A DNA stretch of 43,547 bases from an uncultured Erysipelotrichaceae bacterium (GTDB lineage Bacteria > Bacillota_I > Bacilli_A > RF39 > UBA660), in the NCBI GenBank assembly GCA_902795975.1, contig CADBNE010000062.1, positions 1 through 43,547 of the forward strand, in the 5' to 3' direction. Shown one piece after another: positions 1 to 7,469 of the stretch (its first letter is position 1; each line of letters begins with the position of its first letter). Position numbers and translations under genes: made by a program. The notes under the pieces are model-generated. The model saw nothing but the letters and a program-made list of their open reading frames with translations, made no database searches and was not told the DNA's origin.

Positions 1-831
1 AAAGGTATAAAATTAGATATGCCATTACAAAGTTATTTTAGATTAAATGCTCCTGGTGCTGGACAATTTGAACACACATTAATTATTGTAGATGAAGATT
101 CATCTATGGACTTTATAGAAGGTTGTTCTGCTCCTGGATATAATGAGTTAAACTTACATGCAGGATGTGTAGAATTATTTGTTAAAAAGAATTCTAGTTT
201 AAGATTTGCTACTATAGAGAATTGGTCTCGTAATATGTTAAATTTAAATACTAAGAAATGTTATGTAGAAGAAAATGGAAAAATAGAATGGATAATGGGA
301 TCATTTGGATCTAAAGTATCTATGTTATATCCACTTAGTGTATTAAATGGTAGTGGTGCTAAATGTGAATTTACTGCTATGTCTTTTGCAGGACTAGGTC
401 AAAATCTAGATACAGGATTGAAAGTAATACATAATGCTCCAAATACAAGTACAATAGTAAATTCTAAATCAATATCTAAAGATGGAGGAATATGTACTTT
501 TAGAAGCAATGTATTAGTAAAGAAACAAGCAGTTAATTCTAAGTTATCGTTATCATGCGAATCATTAATGTTAGATAGTATATCTAGAAGTGATACTATA
601 CCAGTAAATACTTTACTTACTGATGATGTAGAATTTGCACATGAAGCTAAGATAGGAAAAATAAGTGATGATGCTATATATTATTTAATGACAAGAGGAA
701 TGAGTGAAGAGGATGCTAAAGCATTAATAGTAAGAGGTTTTGCAGAACCAGTTGCTAAGTCATTCCCTGTAGAGTATGCTGTAGAAATGAATAGATTAAT
801 AGATTTAGAATTAGAAGGAACAATAGGATAG
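1..831 (+). CDS. sufB: Fe-S cluster assembly scaffold SufB (3' part, truncated by window edge)
   Basis: The reading frame is open from base 1, so the gene starts upstream and only about 276 of the usual 465-480 residues are present. SufB is the core scaffold of the SufBCD complex, which builds Fe-S clusters in the cytosol. Visible family signatures are PLQSYFR, the GQFEHTLI strand, YVEGC-like FIEGCSAP, a Cys in the LSCESLML segment that probably corresponds to the conserved cluster-acceptor cysteine, and the C-terminal block EFAHEAKIGK followed by YYLMTRGMSEEDAKALIVRGF. The next gene, 7 bases on, is a SufD-like protein, so the two are co-transcribed. The order sufB then sufD differs from the common Bacillota order sufCDSUB. 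The assignment is firm; the start lies outside the window. Confidence 0.96.
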   Translation, partial: KGIKLDMPLQSYFRLNAPGAGQFEHTLIIVDEDSSMDFIEGCSAPGYNELNLHAGCVELFVKKNSSLRFATIENWSRNMLNLNTKKCYVEENGKIEWIMGSFGSKVSMLYPLSVLNGSGAKCEFTAMSFAGLGQNLDTGLKVIHNAPNTSTIVNSKSISKDGGICTFRSNVLVKKQAVNSKLSLSCESLMLDSISRSDTIPVNTLLTDDVEFAHEAKIGKISDDAIYYLMTRGMSEEDAKALIVRGFAEPVAKSFPVEYAVEMNRLIDLELEGTIG

Positions 832-838
832 GTGTAAT

Positions 839-1867
839 ATGAAATTAAATAAATTAGATTTAAAAACAACTAATAATTTTAATATTAATGATATTGATAT
901 AGATATTACTATTCCTACTAATTATAATAATAAAGCATACAGTATTAAAAGTGATGAATATACTAATATAGAAGTTAATGTGACTAAAAAAGAAAAATTA
1001 TCTAGTAGAATAGGTATAGATTTTGATTCATACTATAATGTAGATATAAAAATACCTAAAGATACTAAAATAGATGAACCAATAGAATTTATATATAAAT
1101 TTAATAATAATGATTCATTAGTAGATAATTTAAATATTGTATATGAAAGTGGTAGTAAAGCTGACATAATTATTAAATCTATATCAGAAGATAATAATAA
1201 TCATTTTAGATATTTAAAAATAAATACAATATCTAATCCTTATTCTAATGGAAGCATTACTATAATAAATTTATTAAATGAAAATAGTAATCATTTTTTA
1301 GCTATTGATAATGAAGTATTAGATAATTCAAATATAAAACATAATATTATTGATATAGGTAGTAATATAAAAATAAATAATATGTATAGTAATATAATAG
1401 GTTATAATTCTACTAATATATTAAATAATATGTATATAGGAAGTAATAGTAATATACTAGATATGAATTATAATTTTGATATTAAAGCAAAAAATTCTAA
1501 GAGTATTATGAAAGTAGAAGGTGCTTTATTTGATACAAGTAAGAAAAATTTTAGAGGTATCATAGATTTTAAAGAAGGTTCATCAAAATCAGTAGGAGAA
1601 GAAAATGAAAATTGTATATTATTTTCTGATACTTGTATATCTAGATCACTTCCTATGTTATTATGTCATGAAGAAGATGTAATAGGTACTCATGGAGTAT
1701 CTAGTGGTAAAGTATCTAAAGATAAACTATTCTATTTAATGAGTAGAGGATTAGATAAAAAAGATGCGTCTAAGTTAATAGTAAGTGCTAATTTCAGTAC
1801 AATTATTAATGATTTACCAGAGAGTATTAAAGAAGAATTAAATAATATAATTGATAAAAGAATATAA
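839..1867 (+). CDS. sufD: Divergent SufD-like Fe-S assembly protein
   Basis: A 342-residue SufB/SufD-family protein directly after sufB. The N-terminal 220 residues are Asn/Ile-rich beta-helix-like sequence with little obvious identity to known SufD. The C-terminal quarter is diagnostic: CHEEDVIGTHGVSSGK at about 276-291 followed by LFYLMSRGLDKKDASKLIV, the same block that closes SufB and SufD. His285 lies where SufD carries its conserved functional histidine. It is shorter than typical SufD (about 420-435). By family knowledge it would form the SufB-SufD heterodimer with the SufC ATPase, which is presumably encoded upstream of the window. Its stop codon overlaps the start of a terminator stem, so the suf operon ends here. 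Confidence 0.85.
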   Translation: MKLNKLDLKTTNNFNINDIDIDITIPTNYNNKAYSIKSDEYTNIEVNVTKKEKLSSRIGIDFDSYYNVDIKIPKDTKIDEPIEFIYKFNNNDSLVDNLNIVYESGSKADIIIKSISEDNNNHFRYLKINTISNPYSNGSITIINLLNENSNHFLAIDNEVLDNSNIKHNIIDIGSNIKINNMYSNIIGYNSTNILNNMYIGSNSNILDMNYNFDIKAKNSKSIMKVEGALFDTSKKNFRGIIDFKEGSSKSVGEENENCILFSDTCISRSLPMLLCHEEDVIGTHGVSSGKVSKDKLFYLMSRGLDKKDASKLIVSANFSTIINDLPESIKEELNNIIDKRI

Positions 1868-1890
1868 AGTATCTTAACGATGCTTTTTAT
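1866..1890 (+). terminator. Intrinsic terminator of the suf operon
   Basis: Stem AAAGTATC (1866-1873), loop TTAAC, GATGCTTT (1879-1886) with one G:T pair, then a T-rich tail. The last two bases of the sufD stop codon are the first bases of the stem. Confidence 0.75.
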
Positions 1891-1919
1891 TTGAAAAAAA
1901 GGTATATATGTGCTAATAT
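1891..1919 (+). promoter_or_regulatory. Sigma-A type promoter of the RNB/ClpX-like operon
   Basis: TTGAAA at 1891-1896, a 17-base spacer, TAATAT at 1914-1919 with an upstream TGn extension (1911-1913). The predicted transcript starts near 1926, about 16 bases before the ATG. Confidence 0.6.
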
Positions 1920-1941
1920 ATTCAAATAAAGTGGTGATACT

Positions 1942-3591
1942 ATGGCTAATAATAAAAGTGATAAATTTAGAATTGGCTTTGAATGTTTTGTTCATAAAAG
2001 TTTACAAAATAAAAAGAAATTATCTTCATCTGAAATAGATAAATTATTTATAACTATGAAAAAACATAATATGAAAGAAACTAAAGATAATCTTTTATAT
2101 AAGAGAGTAAGAAAATTGGTTTTATTTTCTAGAAACGAATATAAGTATAACGAATATATTAAATATCTAAAAAAAGATTATAAAGATTTAACAGAAACAG
2201 AATTAATAGAATGTATATCTATATTTGTTGAATATATACCAGAAGTATTAAATGAAGGTTTACTAGAAGAATTAATAGTACAATATTTATCATATGATTC
2301 AGATAGATTAGTATTAAAAGAATATTTAACTAAATATAAGAATAATTTAAAAGAATATGATTATTTAATTAAATTAATAGATAATAATCCTAATGATATA
2401 TTATTTAATATATTAATCTTATTAGAATCAAAAGATATAGATATGGAATTATTAGAAAAATTAGTAAATAAAATGTATGTTATAGATAAAAAATATAATG
2501 TTAAAATATTAAATATATCACTACTTAAGAAAGTAATGATTAAATTAACTGATGAAGAATTATTATATAAAGTAGATAATAAAAAATTTTTTGAATTAAA
2601 AAATAAATTACTTGAAAAAGTATATATCTATCTAACTAAGGAACAAACAAATAAATTAGTTAGAGTAGATATGATGAATGAAAAAATAAATATATATCCT
2701 ACATTTAATATAAAGAAAGAAGATATATATTTTGAAAAACTACCTTTATTTACTAAAGAACATGTTGTAGCAATTGACGATATTGATTCAGAAGATTTAG
2801 ATGGAGCATTTAGTATAAGTAAAATAGATGATTTATATTATTTAAATATTTATATATCAGATGTACCAAGTTATATAGTAAAACAAAATGAATTATTTAA
2901 TGAAGCATATAATAGAGGATGTAGTATATACTTAATTAATGAAGATAAAACTAAAAAAACTATAGATATGTTACCACCAGTATTATCACATAAATACTTA
3001 TCATTAAGAGGTAATTATCCTAAAAATGTAATTAGATTTGAATTTATAATTGATAGTAAAGGAAATATATGTAATGTAGATATAGATAGAGTAAAAACAT
3101 ATATAAATAGTAATATTATAACTAATCAAGCACAACAATATTTAGATAACAGAAATATAAAAAACAATGATACATATACATTATATTTATTAAAACAATT
3201 AGTAAATGTTCTTAAGAAGAATACTAATTATTCTATGATTAAAGATATAAATATAAAAAGAATAGAATCATTAGGTTCATTACCATCATTATTAGTAAAT
3301 TACTATGTAGGAAGTAATAGTGAGTTTGCTATATACAGAGAAAATGGTATATATACAAAATATAATAATGATTGTTACACATCATCTTCAACACCAATAA
3401 GAAAGTTTTCATCAGATATTAATTTAATGTTCTTTTTAAAACAAAAAAATATAGTATCATATCCAAATAAAAGGTTATATTGGATTAAAGATAACATAGA
3501 TGAAGTAATAAATCATTTAAATGAAAGAGAAATATTAAGTAAGTTTGCTAATTCAAATAGTGAATTTGTAAAAAAATATATTAAGTATTAA
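1942..3591 (+). CDS. RNB-domain (RNase II/R family) protein with altered active site
   Basis: A 549-residue protein. Residues 1-250 are predominantly helical, with no recognisable cold-shock domain. Residues about 270-500 match the RNB exoribonuclease domain: AIDDIDSEDLDGAF (277-290) is the metal-binding motif, followed by YISDVPSYI, EAYNRGCSIYL, MLPPVLSHKYLSL and the late motif YTSSSTPIRKF (479-489), the counterpart of YTHFTSPIRRY. Aligned to RNase R, three acidic residues (Asp279, Asp285, Asp287) are kept, but the fourth metal ligand is Gly288. No S1 domain follows. The start has GGTGAT about 7 bases upstream. It heads a three-gene operon with a ClpX-like ATPase. It may be a narrowed-activity nuclease or an RNA-binding protein that has lost catalysis; which is not decidable here. 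Confidence 0.85.
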   Translation: MANNKSDKFRIGFECFVHKSLQNKKKLSSSEIDKLFITMKKHNMKETKDNLLYKRVRKLVLFSRNEYKYNEYIKYLKKDYKDLTETELIECISIFVEYIPEVLNEGLLEELIVQYLSYDSDRLVLKEYLTKYKNNLKEYDYLIKLIDNNPNDILFNILILLESKDIDMELLEKLVNKMYVIDKKYNVKILNISLLKKVMIKLTDEELLYKVDNKKFFELKNKLLEKVYIYLTKEQTNKLVRVDMMNEKINIYPTFNIKKEDIYFEKLPLFTKEHVVAIDDIDSEDLDGAFSISKIDDLYYLNIYISDVPSYIVKQNELFNEAYNRGCSIYLINEDKTKKTIDMLPPVLSHKYLSLRGNYPKNVIRFEFIIDSKGNICNVDIDRVKTYINSNIITNQAQQYLDNRNIKNNDTYTLYLLKQLVNVLKKNTNYSMIKDINIKRIESLGSLPSLLVNYYVGSNSEFAIYRENGIYTKYNNDCYTSSSTPIRKFSSDINLMFFLKQKNIVSYPNKRLYWIKDNIDEVINHLNEREILSKFANSNSEFVKKYIKY

Positions 3592-3612
3592 AAATAGAAT
3601 TTAGGGGATAGA

Positions 3613-5211
3613 ATGAGTAAATTAGCAATTATTTATAAAGAAGAAAGTGATTATCATAAACTAATTAAATATAATTCAAGTTGTAGTATAACTACTAAGC
3701 TAGATAATAAAAAGATAATTGTATTAGATGGTAAATTTAGAGATAAAGATGAACAATTTTTTGAAACAATTATAGGTGATCCTAGTTTTATAGATTTAGA
3801 TATTAGACCTACTTTTACAATAAATGAAAAATCTACTACTGGTTATTATATGTTTATATTTGAAAATGATTATATTAATGAATATGCATCAAAATATGAA
3901 ATAACTTATGATGAAGCAATTAAACGAATAAGTGAATATGCATCTAAATATCAATTTGAATATGATACAAGCGATTATAGAAAATTACAATTATTTAGAG
4001 TTAGGAGATCTTTCTCTGAAAAATCTAAAAAATTTATTTCAGAAAATAATATCAATAATATTAGTTCTACATCATTATATAATTATCCATTATCTACATT
4101 TTTAAATTTAAATGAAGAATATGATAATAGAATAAAAAAAGAACAAGAAAAGAAAAAACAATATAGTATGGATAATGTAGATATAAAAGAAATAATAAAT
4201 AATATAAATGGAAAAATTATTAAACAAGATAAATCTATTAAGACATTAGTATGTAATATATATTTTAATCAAAGATTAATAGACAGTTTATCTAATACTA
4301 ATGAAAATATTAATAATGAATTAGATAGTAGAAAAGTAGCAATACTTTTAGATGGTGCTACAGGAGTAGGTAAAACAGCACTTGCTAAAGAAATAGCCTC
4401 TAAATTTAATTTACCTATAGTAATAGAAAATGCTAATGCATTTTCAGAGACTGGATATGTTGGAGCTACTATTACAGATATATTAGAAAAATTATTACAA
4501 AAAGCTAATGGTGATTTATCTTTAGCGCAAAGAGGTATAGTATTTTTAGATGAAATAGATAAGATTGCAAAGAAAAATGAATTAGATTCTACAAGTATGA
4601 AATTGGGAGTTCAAAAAGAATTGTTAGGATTTATGAGTGGGGGAACATATGAATTAGATTTAGGTTTTATGCCTTTATTTGTAAAAGATAAAGTACAATT
4701 TGATACATCTAAATTAACTTTTATTTTTGCAGGTGCATTTACTGATATGAAAGAAGAAAAGATAGAGATTAATAATAAAAAAACTATTGGATTTAATAAT
4801 ATTGAAAATAATAATAATTCATATTTAGTAGATACAGAAGATTATATTAATTTTGGATTAATGAGAGAGTTTTTTGGTAGAATAAAAGTAATTTCACATA
4901 TGAAAACATATACAAAAGAAGATTTAAGAGAAATCTTAGAAAAATCATCTATATCACCATTAAAAGGATTTGAAAAAACATGTATTTTATTTGGTGCTGA
5001 AGGTATAGAGTATAATGATGAATTTATAAGTAGTGTAGTAGATAAAGCATATGATATGGGAACTAATGCTAGAGCACTTCAAAGTATTATGTCTAGTATT
5101 CAAAACTTATTATTATTTGATTTAGAAGTAGGAGAATATATTGGTAAAAAAGTAGTATTAGAGAAATCATTGTTAGAAGAAATAGATAAAGAAAAAGTAA
5201 TAGAGTATTAA
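3613..5211 (+). CDS. ClpX-like AAA+ unfoldase with novel N-terminal region
   Basis: A 532-residue protein. The C-terminal ~340 residues align with ClpX: Walker A GATGVGKT (248-255), pore loop GYVG (281-284), Walker B with GIVFLDEID (308-316), the IGF tripeptide that in ClpX docks to ClpP (392-394), the arginine-finger segment FFGRIKVI (420-427) and sensor 2 GTNARAL (483-489). The N-terminal ~190 residues are unrelated to ClpX and lack the four-cysteine zinc-binding domain that selects adaptors and substrates. By family knowledge it would be a hexameric ATP-driven unfoldase; the intact IGF loop suggests that it can feed ClpP. The new N-terminal region presumably chooses different substrates. 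It lies 21 bases after the RNB gene and is likely co-transcribed with it. Confidence 0.9.
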   Translation: MSKLAIIYKEESDYHKLIKYNSSCSITTKLDNKKIIVLDGKFRDKDEQFFETIIGDPSFIDLDIRPTFTINEKSTTGYYMFIFENDYINEYASKYEITYDEAIKRISEYASKYQFEYDTSDYRKLQLFRVRRSFSEKSKKFISENNINNISSTSLYNYPLSTFLNLNEEYDNRIKKEQEKKKQYSMDNVDIKEIINNINGKIIKQDKSIKTLVCNIYFNQRLIDSLSNTNENINNELDSRKVAILLDGATGVGKTALAKEIASKFNLPIVIENANAFSETGYVGATITDILEKLLQKANGDLSLAQRGIVFLDEIDKIAKKNELDSTSMKLGVQKELLGFMSGGTYELDLGFMPLFVKDKVQFDTSKLTFIFAGAFTDMKEEKIEINNKKTIGFNNIENNNNSYLVDTEDYINFGLMREFFGRIKVISHMKTYTKEDLREILEKSSISPLKGFEKTCILFGAEGIEYNDEFISSVVDKAYDMGTNARALQSIMSSIQNLLLFDLEVGEYIGKKVVLEKSLLEEIDKEKVIEY

Positions 5212-5212
5212 T

Positions 5213-5548
5213 ATGATATGTGATTATAATGGTAATTTAGAATATGAAGAAAGAATAGCTAAAGTAGTAAAAGAAATACAAGATAATTATAATTTTATAA
5301 CTAAAGGAGAAGCTATTTTAGTAGCATCTTTAGAACCAATTATCAATGATTTTAATAATGATATTTCTTTAGCAAAAAGATTATATTATATAATGAGAGT
5401 AAATCATAATTATGATAATATAATATATAAAGATATACTAAATATAAATTCTAATAATGATATTATTATAAGTTTCAAAATAGTAATAGAAGAATATATA
5501 AAAGGAAATAGAAAATTTCCAGAATATAATGAAATATTTACAGACTAA
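5213..5548 (+). CDS. Small hypothetical protein in the RNB/ClpX-like operon
   Basis: A 111-residue acidic, probably all-helical soluble protein with no recognisable family. It starts one base after the ClpX-like stop codon, so translation is probably coupled. No signal peptide or membrane segment is visible. Its stop codon sits in the loop of the operon terminator. Given the position it could be an adaptor or substrate of the unfoldase, but that is only inferred from adjacency. Confidence 0.7.
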   Translation: MICDYNGNLEYEERIAKVVKEIQDNYNFITKGEAILVASLEPIINDFNNDISLAKRLYYIMRVNHNYDNIIYKDILNINSNNDIIISFKIVIEEYIKGNRKFPEYNEIFTD

Positions 5549-5566
5549 TAGTCTGTTTTTATTTTT
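5541..5566 (+). terminator. Intrinsic terminator of the RNB/ClpX-like operon
   Basis: CAGAC (5541-5545), loop TAATA, GTCTG (5551-5555), then a T-rich tail. The TAA stop of the preceding gene (5546-5548) lies in the loop. Confidence 0.8.
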
Positions 5567-5569
5567 ATA

Positions 5570-5578
5570 TGATATACT
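5570..5578 (+). promoter_or_regulatory. Extended -10 element (TGATATACT)
   Basis: TGn followed by TATACT, about 27 bases upstream of the lipoprotein ATG. No clear -35 is seen because the region overlaps the T tail of the preceding terminator. Confidence 0.45.
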
Positions 5579-5604
5579 ATTAATAGTAAAAAAGGAGTGT
5601 ATAT

Positions 5605-5988
5605 ATGAAAAAAGTATTTAGTTTTATAATAATAATGTTATTAATAGTAGTAGCAGCTGGTTGTGGTAAAAAAGGAAAAAAAGTAGATTACATTAGATAT
5701 GAATTTTCTCATAATTCATCAGCAGCTGAAAAGGTAATTATTGATGAATCTAATAAAGGTATAGTAAATATAGAAGAAGAATCAAATAGAAAAAATTGTT
5801 CTAAAAGAGAAGGTTGTAGTTTTACTACATATTATAATATTAAAGGAATTAAACAAGGTAGTACTAAAGTAACATTTACTAAGAAAAGATTAACAGATGG
5901 TAAAGTACTAAAGAAGAGAGTATACAATATTACAGTAGATAAAGAACTAAAAATAACAGAAACACATAAAGATAGGAGTAATGATTAA
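5605..5988 (+). CDS. Small lipoprotein with Ig-like/inhibitor-like C-terminal region
   Basis: A 127-residue protein with an AAAAGGAG ribosome site. The N-terminus is MKK plus a hydrophobic stretch ending VVAAGC, a plausible lipobox with the lipid-modified Cys at residue 20, so it should be anchored to the outer face of the membrane. The mature part is beta-rich. Its end, IKGIKQGSTKVTF followed by YNITVDKELKI, has the shape of a bacterial Ig-like (BIG2) or chagasin/I42-inhibitor-like strand pattern. This is a resemblance only. The next gene starts at the 3' end of this one, so it is in an operon with an MBL-fold hydrolase. Confidence 0.75.
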   Translation: MKKVFSFIIIMLLIVVAAGCGKKGKKVDYIRYEFSHNSSAAEKVIIDESNKGIVNIEEESNRKNCSKREGCSFTTYYNIKGIKQGSTKVTFTKKRLTDGKVLKKRVYNITVDKELKITETHKDRSND

Positions 5989-5989
5989 T

Positions 5990-6625
5990 ATGTTAAATTT
6001 CTTAGGTGGAGATTCTGGCTTTGGAGATAATAATACTTCAGCGTACATAGTAAATAATAATAAATTTATACTTATAGATTGTGGATTTACTGTATTTAAT
6101 AAAGTAAAAAATATTATATCTAATTATGATGATATAGATATAATTGTTACACATTTACATAATGATCATGCAGGTTCTTTAAGCCAAATAATTATGTATT
6201 TATATTATGTATACAATAAGAAAGTAAGAGTAATTAGTAAGTGCAACAGAATAATAGATTATTTAGATATAACTGATGTACCTCATGATGCTTATACATT
6301 AGTAAATAGTACTGAATATGTAGAACTAATACCTACTATTCATGGTAGTAATATAGATGCATATGGTATTAAATTAGATATAGATAAAACAAGAATAATA
6401 TATACTAGTGATACATCTACATTTGAACCATTTAAACCATATATTAATGATATAGATGAATTATATACTGAGTTATCAGCAACTAGTAATGTACATCTTA
6501 AAGTAGATGAAATGAAAGATATTTTAGATGAGATTTCTAATAAAGGTGTAAAAATATATATAATGCATACTGATGATAAAGAATATATAAGAAAGACTTT
6601 AAATAATAAATATGAAATTATGTAA
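5990..6625 (+). CDS. Metallo-beta-lactamase-fold hydrolase
   Basis: About 211 residues. The family signature is clear: the GGDSGFGDNNTSAYI beginning, the metal motif THLHNDHAGS (HxHxDH), a later His in TIHGS, the bridging Asp in YTSDTS and a terminal His in IMHTDD. These supply the usual dinuclear zinc ligands, so it is probably an active hydrolase, of unknown substrate, in the cytosol. An ATG also exists at 5981, but AGGAG at 5974-5978 is only 2 bases from it and 11 from the ATG at 5990. The latter also gives the usual MLNFLGG-type start. It follows the lipoprotein gene directly and overlaps the small membrane-protein gene by 14 bases. Confidence 0.85.
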   Translation: MLNFLGGDSGFGDNNTSAYIVNNNKFILIDCGFTVFNKVKNIISNYDDIDIIVTHLHNDHAGSLSQIIMYLYYVYNKKVRVISKCNRIIDYLDITDVPHDAYTLVNSTEYVELIPTIHGSNIDAYGIKLDIDKTRIIYTSDTSTFEPFKPYINDIDELYTELSATSNVHLKVDEMKDILDEISNKGVKIYIMHTDDKEYIRKTLNNKYEIM

Positions 6626-6833
6626 AAAAGACATAATAGTTTTATCAATATTAGTAATACTAAGTATTGTTTCTACAATATTTATATTTTATAATGATAG
6701 ATTTTATGATAAAGAAATAATAACTAATTCAAAAGAATTTATGAAAATAATATTTAGTGCGATAGGATGTATAATTGTTATACCTATTACATCATATATA
6801 ACTAGTAGAAATTTAATAAAGAAAGATGAATAA
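6612..6833 (+). CDS. Small two-helix membrane protein
   Basis: A 73-residue protein with two predicted membrane helices (about 8-27 and 46-66), a basic N-terminus and a charged C-terminal tail. The family is not recognised. It overlaps the end of the MBL-fold gene by 14 bases, so it is translationally coupled to it, and it ends inside the operon terminator. Confidence 0.65.
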   Translation: MKLCKKDIIVLSILVILSIVSTIFIFYNDRFYDKEIITNSKEFMKIIFSAIGCIIVIPITSYITSRNLIKKDE

Positions 6834-6844
6834 TCTTTCTTTTA
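6818..6844 (+). terminator. Intrinsic terminator
   Basis: Perfect 10-bp stem AAAGAAAGAT (6818-6827) / ATCTTTCTTT (6833-6842), loop GAATA. The TAA stop (6831-6833) overlaps the loop. Confidence 0.8.
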
Positions 6845-6874
6845 TTGTTTTCTATATTTAAAAAATGATATAAT
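6845..6874 (+). promoter_or_regulatory. Promoter of the phospholipid operon
   Basis: TTGTTT (6845-6850), 18-base spacer, TATAAT (6869-6874) with TGA immediately upstream (extended -10). The transcript should start near 6881, very close to the TTG start codon at 6890. Confidence 0.6.
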
Positions 6875-6889
6875 GTTGTTGGTGATAAT

Positions 6890-7468
6890 TTGAAAGATAG
6901 TATACTTTATACTATAGTAAGACCTATAGTAACAATTTATTTTAAAATAATTTATAAACCAAAGTATATAGGAATAGAAAATATACCTAAAGAAGGTAGA
7001 GTTATTTTAGCAAGTAATCATAAAAATAATTTAGATTGTATATATTTAATAAGTTCAACTAAAAGAACAATTCATTTTTTAGCAAAAAAAGAACTTTTTA
7101 GTGGATTAAAAAAAATTATATTCAATAATATGGGTTTAATACCAGTAGATAGAGGAAATAGTGAAAAAAGACATGAAGCATTTCTTGAATCTATTAAATA
7201 TTTAGAAAATGATAAAGTAATTGGTATATTTCCAGAAAGTACATTTAATAAATCAGATAAACCAATATTACCATTTAAAATGGGTTCTGTTAAAATGAGT
7301 TATGAAACTAAATCACCAATAGTTCCTGTAATAATTAAGGGGGAGTATAAAAAGTTTTCTAAAAATTTAGTTATAGAATTTTTAAAACCAATATATATTA
7401 GTAGTGATGATTTTGAAAATGAAAATAAAAAATTAGAAAATATTTTTATTAACGAATTGGAGGAATAA
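6890..7468 (+). CDS. plsC: 1-acyl-sn-glycerol-3-phosphate acyltransferase (PlsC family), copy 1
   Basis: A 192-residue protein starting with TTG, with GGTGAT 4 bases upstream; no ATG is better placed. PlsC transfers an acyl chain to lysophosphatidic acid at the membrane during phospholipid synthesis. Motif I appears as SNHKNNLD (NHx4D) near residue 42. The FPEGTR block is changed to FPESTFN, and later strands read PIVPVIIKGEYKKF. The acid and His of the catalytic motif are present; the Gly-to-Ser and Arg-to-Asn changes in the FPEGTR motif are unusual and might alter substrate binding. It is followed after one base by an acyl-CoA ligase gene and then by a second PlsC gene. Confidence 0.88.
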   Translation: MKDSILYTIVRPIVTIYFKIIYKPKYIGIENIPKEGRVILASNHKNNLDCIYLISSTKRTIHFLAKKELFSGLKKIIFNNMGLIPVDRGNSEKRHEAFLESIKYLENDKVIGIFPESTFNKSDKPILPFKMGSVKMSYETKSPIVPVIIKGEYKKFSKNLVIEFLKPIYISSDDFENENKKLENIFINELEE

Positions 7469-7469
7469 T

